This document shows positions 21,149 through 32,400 of a stretch of DNA of 64,000 bases, piece by piece. How positions within the stretch are numbered: the first letter of the stretch is position 1; each line of letters opens with the position of its first letter. The position numbers and the translations under genes are program-made. The notes under the pieces were generated by a model, which was not told the DNA's origin, ran no database searches, and worked only from the letters and a program-made list of their open reading frames with translations. The DNA is from Hyaloperonospora brassicae (Eukaryota > Oomycota > Peronosporomycetes > Peronosporales > Peronosporaceae): assembly GCA_947650285.1 (NCBI GenBank), contig CANTFL010000665.1, forward strand, positions 62,001 to 126,000, given 5' to 3'.

Positions 21149-21649
21149 TCCTGAATCGTCACGATGATTCAAGATACGCTCCACAAGGAAGCGTCGACCA
21201 CCGTGTGAGTCCACCAAAGGATGTGGAGGAGGAGGAAAACATCTTCCCAGTCGTTCAGCTCACCATCTCGACCAATACACGATGGATCGCGCAATAAATC
21301 AATTGCTCGAGGATTTGGAGCACGAGCGGGACAGGAGCTACGATCTAACTGATTCCGTGCGGCAGCAACGCAAGGATCGTGAGCCTCTCGGGCGAAGGAT
21401 CGTGCCAAATACGCCCTCGCCCAACTCCAGGTTGAGCGCGATGTCCGCTCCCTCGTCGAAGAGCTGGTGACAGCTCGCAGAGAGACCTCTGAACTGCGTG
21501 GAGAGGTCTCTTCGTAACGCGTCCAGACTGATCGTCTGGAGCTCGAGCGCAAGAACCTAATGGACGTTCTTGAACGTGGAAGCTATCTTCATCGTCGGAA
21601 GAGGGATAGTACTGATAGTACGGGCGAAGACGCCCCACATAAAGCGTAG
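21149..21649 (+). pseudogene. Antisense ORF part 3, coiled-coil tail, frameshifted
   Basis: Coherent protein-like text continues across frame changes: PPKDVEEEENIFPVVQLTIS near 21210-21265, DRAINQLLEDLEHERDRSYD from 21285, and then AQLQVERDVRSLVEELVTAR in the frame of part 2. It ends DAPHKA at the TAG at 21647-21649. The charged heptad-like pattern predicts a coiled coil. An in-frame TAA lies near 21515. The end overlaps the minus-strand integrase C-terminus. Frameshifts make it non-functional in this copy. Confidence 0.5.
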
Positions 21650-22930
21650 GATGCGTGAGCATCCTACGTGTTAGCTCGATCGTGTATGTATTACCTTGTC
21701 GGCGCAGCACACGAAAGGGACTGATGTACTTGGGCAGTTAGTTACTGCTGCCCACGTTAATTACTAAATCTCTAGGTAAGTTTCCGTAGATAGTAGGACT
21801 AAGTCGCCTTCAATAAATGAAAGAACATTTGCTCTTCCATTCGTTTCAGCGTTCCGTTTCTGCCGGTTCACCGCGTGAGCGATGGAATCCTGCACGAAAC
21901 GGACCACTGCCTCACGAGCCAGCAGAAATCTTTCTGCTGACTCGGCCTTGTTGTGTTCAGTTCGCCTTGTGCGGACTGCAGAAAGAGTCCTTTCATCTTT
22001 CTGTTCATCCGCGAGGGTGTCGTTATCCTCGCTGGAATAGTCGTTTGCGATGCTGAAAATATTGGCATCGTTCTCATCACCTGAATCAATAAAAGCGTCA
22101 TCGCTGTTATTGAGATGATCTTCTTCATCGATGCCTACATGATCGACATCGGCATCATACGTGATGAAGTTATCGTCGACACGTGATGAGCAAGAGCCAG
22201 AACGGTTTGTGCTAGAGCGAGCCCCCCTTCTTAATAAAGAGTCACACTCTAACAGATAGAAATACGTGGATGGCGTAAGTCATTTACGAGAAACGGCGTA
22301 TGCTGTGTCGAGGCTTGCACCGAATTATTGATGGCGAATTCCACCGGACGTAGGAAATCGCTCCAACTCTAGAACGAGTGTATGGATCCTCGAAGAAACG
22401 CTTCGTGGACACGGTTGGCACGTTCCGTCTGACCATTTGTTTCGGAATGGTCAGATGCTGACATCTCTAACCGCGTTCCGAGTGATCGGAACACGGACTG
22501 CTAAAACTTCGCCGTGAACTGAGGTTCACGGTCGTATACGAGCTCACGAGTTAACCTATGAAGTCGAAACACGGTGTCGATAAAGACACGCGCACATCCG
22601 TGGGCGTTTATAGACTATGTAAGTGCAGCAAGATGAACAGTCTTACTGAAACGGTCAACAAACACAAGAATATCATTATTCTTGTGAGCTTCTTTGGGTA
22701 ACCCGAAGACGAATTCCATTGAAACGGACTGCCAGCACTCTGCCGGGACCGGCAGAGGTTGTAATGATGCACGGGAAGAAAGACTAGGCTTAATTGGTTG
22801 ACAAACCTCTCAAGCACGAATAAACTTGCGCACGAACTGCTACTGTCGGGGCCAGTAAAAGTCACGACTTGCCGTAAGGTAAGTCTTTTCTCTACCACGA
22901 TGCCTGCCTGATGGCGCATCTTGACACTCA
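21345..22930 (-). pseudogene. Integrase relic of the Ty3/gypsy element
   Basis: On the minus strand the catalytic core can be followed through several stops: SVSMEFVFGLPKEAHKNND (first catalytic Asp region, near 22660-22730), LVYDREPQFTAKF (second Asp, near 22505-22550), and HSETNGQTERANR (Glu region, near 22410-22450). The C-terminal part includes GNTYTIELTRRM and VGRLRPYYQY (21610-21705), a module typical of oomycete gypsy integrases. In-frame stops disable it. Confidence 0.85.
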
Positions 22931-23166
22931 TACATCATGCGCAAGCGCAAATTATTATGTGTGGGGACGACGACACGAGGTGTGTCGTCGGCAACGGCCG
23001 TATATAATAGCTACCCGTTTCGATTTGTGTACCGGTCCGAAGAGGATCGTTGCAAAGCCGATAAAACTTTCAAGGATTTACGAGATGGATTCTCCAGATG
23101 ATCCATCAAGCGCAGAAGATCGTTATATTCTGCGTAGGAATTTCTCTCGTCGTCAAGTGAAGGCGA

Positions 23167-23778
23167 CTATGTGACACTGACTGATATCGTCGAAACAGTG
23201 AGAAAATCCTTACTGTTGGATCGCGCGCCCGACTCGAAATCGGGCCGACGCGAAAGCGCATCAGAGACGACGTTAAGTCGTCCTGGTTTACATACGACGG
23301 AGAAATTATACTTCTCGAAGAAATACAGCCACATCTCCATCCGTTGCGAGAGATGTGGACTGTGTACGGCCGTGCGTAGTGACGCATGGTCCGTATAGAC
23401 GATGAACGTTCTATCTCCTAAGAGATGGCCGCGAAACTTGGCCAGTGCGTACTTCAAGGCAATGCATTCCGTGTCATGCACTGGATAATTGCTTTCAGCC
23501 GCTTGAAGCTGACACGATTGATAGAAGATGACGCGCTCTGCGCCATCTGTGTCAAATCGCATTAACGCACAGCCAATTGCAAAATAGCTGGCGTCACAGA
23601 CCACATGAAATGGTCTGTCCTGATCTGCAATCGCCAAGATGGGCGATTGCATCAAGCTCCGCTTGATATCTTCAAAGGAACGCTGACAATCATCGTTCCA
23701 TGTCCACTTCACCATTTTCTTGACTAAACAAGAAAGATGCACAGTCATCTCGGCGTAGTTGCGCGGGCACTTGTGCAA
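23167..23778 (-). pseudogene. RNase H domain relic of pol
   Basis: A 203-codon open frame holds the Ty3-type RNase H: FHVVCDASYFAIGCAL with its catalytic Asp, HDTECIALKYALAKFRGHL with the Glu, FIVYTDHASL with the next Asp, and RLNVVSDALSRRPD at the end. It is out of frame with the reverse transcriptase segment that overlaps it at 23690, so the polyprotein is broken here. Confidence 0.85.
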
Positions 23779-24505
23779 GTACGCCGCTAGCCCAGGAACA
23801 TACGAATACCCTTGGCATCGAATGGCACGATTCAGTCGGTGATCGCCTTGATATTTTCATCATCAGGGCGTACGCCGTGTTTGCCGACAATGCACCCAAG
23901 AAGTGGCATTTCGCAAGCCGCGAATATGCACTTCTTAAGATTGGCGATAAACTTATGCTTGCAAATGAGTTGAAGACCCTGACGAAGTGTGTTCTGTGAA
24001 CCGCCACGTCCGTCTTTCCGTTCATAACTCGTCTATGGACGAATACATCGTCGAAGTAACTCGGTGCGAAATCCCGCACCGGTCTCAACAGATATGAAAC
24101 ACATCTTTTAAATGTTGCAGGGGCATTATTATGCCCTTGTGGCATCACTAGCCACTCTAAAAGCATACCGCTGGGAGTGATCACTGCTGTGTACGGGATG
24201 TCCCGTTCACGCATGAGGATCTGATAGAATCCGTCAATCACATCCATGGACGAAAAGATGGTACTCTTAGACATGCCATCTATTATCACGTCCTTCATCG
24301 GTATCGGTGTCTGGGCCGGTACTGTTGCAGCATTCAACTTGTTGAATGCGTGCATGATCCGCCATCCTCCTGTAGCCTTTCGCACACAGAAAGTAGGAGA
24401 GCTGTGAGGGGAAGTTGATTCCCTCACATGGCCCGCTGCTAAGCGATCGGCAAAGAACTTGTCGATCGCTAGTACTTGTTCACGAGGCAGTGGCCACTGC
24501 TTCAT
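23690..24505 (-). pseudogene. Reverse transcriptase relic of pol
   Basis: A 271-codon open frame with conserved reverse transcriptase blocks: SPTFCVRKATGGWRIMHAFN, FSSMDVIDGFYQILM, LVMPQGHNNAPATFKR and the catalytic YFDD (in APSYFDDVFVH). The core is intact in this piece, but it ends in an unrelated frame before the tether, and the upstream link to protease is also broken. Confidence 0.87.
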
Positions 24506-24824
24506 GACACAGTACTTTGAGCCCGGTTTGAGCTCGATCTCGTGTCGAGTGCCTTTAGCCTAAGGTATGTCGAATGACAAGAATTCAGGGAACACATCCT
24601 AGAATTCGATCAAATCCTTCTGTAAAGGATTTACCTGAAGTGACTCCCAGGATCGAGACATGTATCGCTCAATCCGAGTCTTCTCATCGATGACGCTTTC
24701 GTCAATCGATGAATTGCTGATAACCCGTTCGTTCTCAGCAAACGCTGTTGCCGACCGAATATCGGCCACATACTCATCCTCCGTGACGAGTATGCAGACC
24801 TGCTTGACCTTGCTACTACGCAGA

Positions 24825-24912
24825 TCACGCAAGAACCGTTTGGGTTTAAGCGTTGGCAATTGATTTATCACGCAAGAACCGTTTGGGTTTAAGAGTTGGC
24901 AATTGATTTATC
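24825..24912. repeat. 43-bp tandem duplication inside pol
   Basis: Two adjacent copies of a unit containing CGCAAGAACCGTTTGGGTTT (starting near 24828 and 24871) differ at only one or two bases. A 43-bp gain is not a multiple of three, so it shifts the pol frame between protease and reverse transcriptase. Confidence 0.85.
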
Positions 24913-25299
24913 TCCTTCGGAGACACAATCAGATCAAGTGTATAATCGCCTGTACTTGATCCGTCATTTACCAAGACGCTCAACGTCTCGGTTTCTTCCT
25001 TGGGAACTTGTTTACACAGGTTGCTGAAGGCCTAATCCCTCAGCATGAGACTTTTGAGGACTTTCTTTCTCAAGCACGTGGGGACTTATTCCGTCGACGT
25101 CTTCCGACTGTGGCTGTGCAACCACATTCAGGGATTGATCCTCTACGGTCGACTCTCCAGTCGACCTAAGATGACCGTGTTGTCCCTTGGAGGCAACAGG
25201 CTTCTTACTTCTAAGATGCTGACCGCTAGACATTCATCCATGTCCCGATCAACTCAACTTATTCGAGTGGTGGACCTTCGGCGCTACCTGTAATTCTGT

Positions 25300-25815
25300 A
25301 CAGCCGCCGGGAGATTGATCCACAGTGTAGTGATCAGCTACACTGAGGTCTTGTGCAGTCTTGCTAACGACCGTACTGCAAGTGAGGCCATCGCACTCGC
25401 TCGCAGTACATCCACACGCTTGTGGACGCTCCATGGCGTTCGTGAGATGTCCATCTGATGAACAAGCGGCTGGTATCTTGACGGATCGATGCTGCCAGCT
25501 CACCCTTGGCTCGTACTTTCTGAACCAGGGTAATCGCAGGACGATATCAAATTTTTCATCCAGATCTAGTACGATGAAATCATCATCTTACTGACCGTCT
25601 TCTAACGCATAGTGAATTCCCACTACACGCTTTCACAGATTATCGATGCGCCTGTCGATAGGCGCACCATCATCCTCGCTGAAGGTATGTCGCACTCCAG
25701 AAATTTGAGCTCACGACCCTTTAGTGACTGGCGTCGAACAAAGTTGTTCGACGCCCCACAGTCAACTAGGGCGCGAAGTGACAAATCTTTTTCACTTGCA
25801 ACTTCAAGGTGATGA
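25300..25815 (-). pseudogene. Aspartic protease relic of pol
   Basis: The minus strand reads ALVDCGASNNFVRRQSL near 25745-25790, the retroviral-type protease active site (D-C-G-A in place of the usual D-S/T-G-A), followed about 60 codons on by FDIVLRLPWFRKYEPRVSW near 25500-25560. Frame changes and stops lie between. Confidence 0.75.
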
Positions 25816-26049
25816 GTGATACTTCATCACCAGGTGCAGATACACACAACGATTGTGTATCTGGAGCAACTTTCGGCAAGATGTTTGCAAATTCTCTCGA
25901 GGTTGCTGGATCAGTAGGGTGCTCCGCCCCTACCAACCCCGACCATTTTTTGATAGCCCGCTTCGCTATTGCGATTTTGCAACAGCGTTGGACCTACGCC
26001 CATTGCCCAGTTTGGCAAATGGACGACCATTTCCCTTAATACTGTTTGG

Positions 26050-27080
26050 TACTGGGCGTGGGGTACTACACTCGTAAGCGTAGTGTCCTAGCTTCTAACA
26101 GCGATTGCACTTCTGCAATCGTTTTTTGTTTGAGGAGCGAGGTCTATCGCTCTCATCATAAAGGAGGTCCATGGGTTCTGGACCTCCGACCGCTGATCGT
26201 CTCGGTGGCCGATAAGAACTAGAGCTAGCAAATCCTGTCTCATGCTAAAGTCTTCCTGTTCGGCAGCTGCGACTGCTTGTTGAAGCGTATCCAGCTCTAA
26301 GCGGAACAGGTGGTTTCTGACGGGACCATCTGCGAGCCCTTGTATGAGCACAGTAATCAACGTGTGTCCATGTACAGGGTTAGCAGTTGTACTACTCGCG
26401 AGGGGTCGTATATGCTGAGCATAAGCGTGCACATCACGCTTACCCTGTTTGAGTTTAGGAGCTCATATCGAGCCCTGAACTCAGCCCGGGGCGGTTTGAA
26501 CGTTGGTTTGAGCCGGGCCTTGAAGGCTTCTAGTGAAACGAAAGCATACGGGTCGCTCATCTCGAGCCCTAAGGCCCAAGTCTTGGCACGTCCTGTCAAC
26601 TGGGCTTGATCAAATGTGAGTTTCATTTGCTCATCGTCGATACGACGTGCCTTTATGGCTCTGTATAGTTCGACGAGCCATAATAACAGGGAGTCTTTAT
26701 CGACTCCTCTGTACTTGGAGATATCAATCTTTAAGATTTCGGAACGACGCATGTGTGTCGTCCCGCCCAAAGCAGCACTAAATTGCTGCTGTCAACAGCT
26801 CTGTCTGTTGAGCACCGAGTTCTCTCAACTGTTTGGCCTGTTGAGAGCCTTGCTGGTGAATCAAGGCTTTCTTTTCTCTTTCGGCGACAAGTTCATTTTG
26901 GATGAACATGGCTATAGCGGCATGTTGTTGGTCCCTAACAAGGGACTCCAACATGGCGCTAATGGCGGTTTTCCCGATGGTAGAACTCATTCGTTCTACC
27001 GCCCCACCTCTGATGTCACTCAAATGGTTAAAGCCTTCACGTGTGGCATGAAAGCTCTCCTCCTCATCCATTATGTTCAT
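26050..27080 (-). pseudogene. gag relic
   Basis: Three successive minus-strand frames cover a gag-like protein. A 100-codon N-terminal part (26778-27080) is Gln/Ala-rich. A capsid-like part (26357-26770) contains TFDQAQLTGRAKTWALGLEM and FKARLKPTFKPPRAEFRARY. A third part has LITVLIQGLADGPVRNHLFR and a worn zinc knuckle, CNRC then KLGHYAYEC, near 26075-26110 with a stop inside it. The capsid text also matches the gag relic at 41.7-42.3 kb. Confidence 0.8.
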
Positions 27081-27112
27081 GTCGGATGAGGTGTTTGTGG
27101 TCGCTGGATGGG

Positions 27113-27128
27113 CTACAAAGTGCTACCA
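27113..27128 (-). promoter_or_regulatory. Primer-binding site
   Basis: Two bases inside the 5' LTR the element strand reads TGGTAGCACTTTGTAG. It starts with TGG, as expected for pairing with the CCA end of a tRNA. The element at 41 kb carries the related CGGTAGCACTTCGTGG in the same place. Confidence 0.7.
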
Positions 27129-27130
27129 GG

Positions 27131-27577
27131 TGTAACGGGGCACGCCTTGTGTCAATCCAACACAAGGTTGTGTGCACGTGACGTCACGTACGCTTGGCGT
27201 GAGGAAGCGCAGTGAAGTAGGTAGAACTCCAAAGCTCTGTCTAAGGGATAAAGTAGAACTGTATTTAATATAGTTATGTTTCTCAATAAACCATCTTTCG
27301 TGTTGAGCTAACTATATTAAACTACAATCTCCTATGTGGGTCTCTTGCTCACCACCCATTGCGCGCGTCCAGCAGCAATTGGTGGTTAATCTGGTTGATG
27401 TACCGCGAACATCAACCATCAGGTGGAGCAACCAATCAAAGAAATACTACCCTCGGGGGTAATATTCCTTCAACCTTTTTCCTAACGGGTAATGTCAATT
27501 GAACATTATCTAAATAGACAATGTTCAAAATTGATACAAAAATATCAATTTTTATGTAACGGGCTCACCCCGTAACA
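27131..27577 (-). repeat. 5' LTR of the Ty3/gypsy element
   Basis: 447 bp, reading TGTAACGGGGCACGCC at its left end and ACCCCGTAACA at its right end on the plus strand. Read on the element strand it begins TGTTACGGGGTGAGCCCGTT, a terminal near-palindrome. Confidence 0.93.
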
Positions 27578-28127
27578 GAACGTGCAAGATTTCGGAGAGG
27601 ATTACTTGGAGGTTCATTTACGTCGGTGGGCTGAGGGTGAGATCGACCCTGCAGGCGCGTCGAAGGAACTGGGCGTGACTCGACGTTCTATTGATGACTT
27701 ATTCGATGGCGACAGTGCAGCAGACGTCGTGCTAAAGAAGTACTGGGCACGTGCCAAGCCTGAAGAACCGGATCTGTACTACAAACTCATTAGTGACATT
27801 TACGGAGGCCTCAAGATTCTCCTCCGAGAAGCGAGTACGACAATCAATAAATCTGATCTTCGTGATCGATGCCTGGAGATTATTGAGGCTACAATGAGGG
27901 TCGGAGGTGTTGTGACAACTCGAAACAGAAGGAGTTTTTGGATCAATACTCAACTGAGAGTCAGTCATTTGAAAAAAAAGAACGCTAACTTCGAATCCCT
28001 AACCCTACATCAACAGATCGATATCGTGGGTGACACAATGGAATGTATGGATGTCCTTATTTCTCGGGTGGATGAGATGATTGAGAGCGGCCCACCTTTG
28101 GAACGTCTTGGGTTCCTGGAGGACTAG
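27576..28127 (+). pseudogene. Gene fragment cut off at its 5' side by the LTR
   Basis: An uninterrupted frame of about 183 codons begins at the LTR boundary with no ATG, and an in-frame TAA lies inside the LTR. Its sequence looks like a real, soluble, mostly helical protein: ASKELGVTRRSIDDLFDG near the start resembles a helix-turn-helix, and the end is SGPPLERLGFLED. The absence of stops suggests a recent break. No plausible missing half was found left of the element at 19284. No family was recognised. Confidence 0.55.
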
Positions 28128-29499
28128 TCCGACCGCGGAAAACAAAAAATCACTTTCGACATGCTCAACGCTCGCAAGCAGACACGGTACGTATGCATTC
28201 TTGTAACGCTGCCATCATCGAACGAGAGGACTTTCCCGCGAAAGTCACAGTGCGATGACGACTCCTACGATAGCGCAGAAAAGATATAGCGAATTAAAAT
28301 ACAGGATTTTCATTCAGAGCTTCGTTGTTATACCACCCGCATCTCATTCAACAGCCGAGCACCTGACGCGCAGTAGAGCAACTCTAGCCGAATCTAGGCC
28401 GTCTAAAATCATGTCAATGCCATTTTTTCGGCCGACTCGAGGTACTAACCCGAACTCATAATGCAGTCCATGGGCGGCAGGATGCGGTCTACATTGGCGT
28501 CGCTCACCACGGGTCATCGAAGACAGGCACGCCACTACGGCTGTCGAGAGGTTCCACGATTCTTGCCCTGGTCATCGTCCTACTTCTTGAGCGTTTCGGT
28601 TGCAGTAGTTGCAAGTGACGAGATGGATGCTATCATTGAGCTCCGCCAAATTCTCAACCAAGTCGAGGTCGACAATGCACCAATATGGCCAATCTGAGTA
28701 GGCCCGATTGGTCTGGCTTGTGCGCAATGGCTCAAAATGCTGGCTTTCACACTGGCTCCATGTACTCTGCAAGGTCCTCACAACTTTATTGCAGCGGCGA
28801 GTTACTTGCACGCCACCGAAGGGGTGTGCAGATCGAAAGATGCGTCGCTCCGCATACCTTCTGCACAAGGTGATCGTTCTCTTGCATGCGCTTAAGTGCT
28901 TGCTCACAAGCTCGGCCGTGCTGTATGGCCGACAAGGCCGCGGGGCGCCGGGCACAGGGCCAGTGAACTGCGGCACGATGTTCGTCGCCCTTGCTTCGGA
29001 TAGTCACGTTCTGCAGCAGGGACTCGAGGGGTACTGACTACTCCTGGCTGGTAGCCCGATACTGCTAATCTTGGTCGCCACTGCGTCACAGCGACCGATG
29101 ACAAGAGTTCTCAGTAAGAGGTGCTTACGTAGAACTTACAGCCAGATTGGTGTAGCGAACGACGTGTCTCCAGCATCCGAATATAAACAAGCGCAGAAAC
29201 CGGAACGATTTAGAGGACGTCAAATTCGCCATTTTGCGCTGAAAGCACCATGCTGTTGTTTAGCTTGCTACAGCCCCAATTTGACGACGTTCTGCATAAT
29301 TTGATTCAATGGAACACTGTTGCAAACATGTTAAAGCTGGCTGTGGGTTGAAGTGACAGAAACCGAAGCTCGTCACGAATACGTACCAATTGCGATAGCA
29401 CGACTATCCGTAGCACACAATCATACGGCAGTCACACGAAAATGCTATTGTCCAGCAATGACCTGTACACCTCAACAACATTAGCAAAAGACGGAACAA
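28128..29499. other. Intergenic, no gene seen
   Basis: About 1.4 kb between the broken ORF and the 3' end of NUP188. Frames of up to 134 codons occur on both strands (for example 28572-28976 minus) without recognisable domains. No LTR or terminal inverted repeat was found. Confidence 0.5.
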
Positions 29500-32400
29500 T
29501 CACACACAGTCAAGAGCATCCATCTGAATACGCACCAAGTCAATGTGCTGGAGCAACTGCATGTCCACGGCAGAAGTGGCTCCTGTCTCATCTTCGTGTA
29601 TTCGAGCATGGAAGCGTCGAAAGAAGCTGCTAAACTCATCGCGGTCGCGCTTCACCAACTCGTACTGCTCCGCATACAAACAACAGGTCTTCAGAAATAG
29701 CAGTGCGCACGCGTTCATAGCGTTCGCTAAACCCATTCTCATTTCCACCGTTTGCAAGCCCAATTGCGGATCCTCTTTTGCCAACAGCCGATCGAGAATG
29801 AAGTCCATGGCAAGACTCAAATGGCCCAAGCTCGGGCTACCGTTCCTGGAACGCGCTTCGCTGGGTGGAGCAAATGCAAGTAAAGGCACGAGTTGCTCTT
29901 CATCTACGCACCGCACCCCACCAACTACAAGGACAGCGCCGCGGTCAGTCGGCGAAGCGGTCCATTTGCTCAGCAGCAAACTTGCGAATCGCACGACCTT
30001 AACCAGCTCGGTCTCCATTTCTCGGTGAAAAGCGCGCACCTCCCGTTTCTCAACATCTCGCACGGCATGCAACTGCTCGTGCAACAGTGTCTCGCACGCA
30101 TATGGGAAGGCCGAAGGAGACCGTGGTGATCGCGGCGATTTAGAACTGCGGTTTTTGCCATAACTGACAATAGCGTTGTTCGCTGATCTACTTCCATTTT
30201 GCCACTCCACTTTTTCGGAATAGTACCGATTGTCCTTCGTGGATGAACTGCCCAGCAGCACGCATGCATGACGAAGCAACTGACGACTCTGTTCCATAAG
30301 CACTACAGCACTTGTCGGAAAAGCTTGGCGCCAGCACTTCCGTGTCGATGCACTTCTGCTAAGACCACTCAATAGCTGCAACAATGATTGGTGTTCTGCG
30401 ATAGTGGCGCGCGTCAAACGCGGACAAGTCGAAGGCTCCACCGCAGCCAGCAGAAGCGATTCAGCGGACGACATAAACTCCCACACGTCCAGTTTGTCGG
30501 ACCCGACAACAGTATATTCTGCATGCAGGTGCAGTAAGCCGCTCACAATGTCGAGCACGAGACACCACATTTCGTGTGCGACAGAGCGCTGTAAATGTAT
30601 GTTGTCTTCAAGTTGACCCGTCATGACGTCGTCACTCTTCTGCAGTATATAGCCGCGTAGCTTACTAGTGGCTTCTTCGCGCTCCATCCGGCTTCGCAGT
30701 AGGGGCAGCAGTTGTGCCGTGAGCAGCGATATTAAACGCAGACAAAAGGATGGACGAGCACTGTTGGCCGGGTTCCACACAACTGCTGCAAGCCCTCGCA
30801 ATACCTGACACGCGTCCTCCTGTGATGCAGACACTTGCTTGCTTGGTGATAAAGGGCGAAAGCGCTGCACCAAAAGGTGCAACACCGCCCTGATCCCTTG
30901 TTGTTCATACTCCATATCCATGACAAATGGATTGAGCTGCATCACATTCATCATGCGCGGCTCTGACACTCCCACCAGGGGAGCGTTACTGTTACCATAG
31001 TTGTCAACAACTTCCTGCCACAAGCACCAGCTTAGCTGAAATAGAGCTTGAGAAGACCTCGTCTGCTCTTCGCGATCATTGCACAGTGTGAACACGTTCA
31101 CGCAGTGAGCTATCCACTTCATCGGCACCAAAGCCTTGGTTGTCAAAACACCCTTTGCTTCGGTCTCTCGTTTTGCGCTGTGACTAAGGTGACCACTGAT
31201 CTTATTCAAATGACGTACTAGCAGTAAGGCTGCTGTAACCAGCAACGTAAGCAACCCATCGGTCACAGATTTCAAGCTTTGTTCGAAGTCGGTCACAAGC
31301 CGCGAAATCAATGGCACGGAAGTAGCAAGCTCAACCGAAGTAGACATAGACTGATTAATGGCGTCATGTCCCACAATATCCGCCTCGCGCGCAACACGCT
31401 TAACGGAGTCGTGCACTGCACTGACAGTTTTGTCGACGAGACTCAATAGTTGTAATGTTGCCCTGGCATCAAGCTTAAGGCCGAAGTGTGGCTCAGACCC
31501 TTCAAAGCGTTGCCGAGTCTGCGATAACTTTGGGTCATATGTCTTGCGCACAACTAGGCACAACTGATGGTGCAACATGGACACCAACAGCTGCACTAGA
31601 CCGTGGAGGTGTAAAAGCACAAAATAGTCCAGCACTTCGCCTTGATTACCGTGCTGGTCCACACTAGCTTCGATGACGTCCGCTAGGACACGAATCATTT
31701 CGAAGGACGTTCGATCTCCAGAAAAGCGTGATGACGACAATGAATGTTCAGAGCTAGATGGAGTTAAAAACGCCGTCGATGTGGCACCAGCGCTTTGCAT
31801 TCTCCTTGATCCGCTGTTCCTAGAAGGCGATGAAATCATCGATTCTTTCCTTTTTCGACACCTTGGCTCGGTCGTTCTGCTCGTCAGTTCTAAACCAGAT
31901 ACACCGCGGGTTTCTTCATCTACCTGGAAGCAGCAGAGCTCCATGAACACTTTCCACTTGGACAAGGAAAAGAGTTGTGCGTGGAGATAGGCAGCTTGCA
32001 AATTGCTCCACCGAAGTAATTTCAACATGCGAATATCCGCGGAAGAAGCTTCCTGCTTGGCACAAGCACCGTGGCCAAATTGCCATTCGAGTTGCCTGTT
32101 GCTGCAAATGAGGCCTTCTAGATACATGAAGACGCCATCGACGGGAATCATACCATGCATGCTCGTGATGGGTGCGCGTGGATTGCAGGCACGCTGAATA
32201 GACGGCGCATACAGCTTCAGTTGTACTGGCGAATAATCGAGACGCGTGAAGGTGCGTAACCAGTGCGAATACAGCCCCTCCTCTCGAAACGATTCCAGCA
32301 CGTCTACGAGCGGGTGATCCTTTAGCTCTGAAGCTTCATTATGCCATTCGTATGACACCAACTGAAGGATGAGGCCGCGCGCCATGTACCCGAACGCACT

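Larger units (their letters stand above)
19285..27577 (-). mobile_element. Ty3/gypsy LTR retrotransposon, degenerate (8.3 kb)
   Basis: Two directly repeated 447-bp LTRs bound gag, protease, reverse transcriptase, RNase H and integrase relics, all on the minus strand and in Ty3/gypsy order. A primer-binding site follows the 5' LTR and a polypurine tract precedes the 3' LTR. Frameshifts and stops in gag and pol mean this copy is not autonomous. Between integrase and the 3' LTR lies about 1.9 kb whose coding signal is on the plus strand. The flanking pentamers AGGGA and GAACG do not match, so the element has recombined since insertion. Confidence 0.92.
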
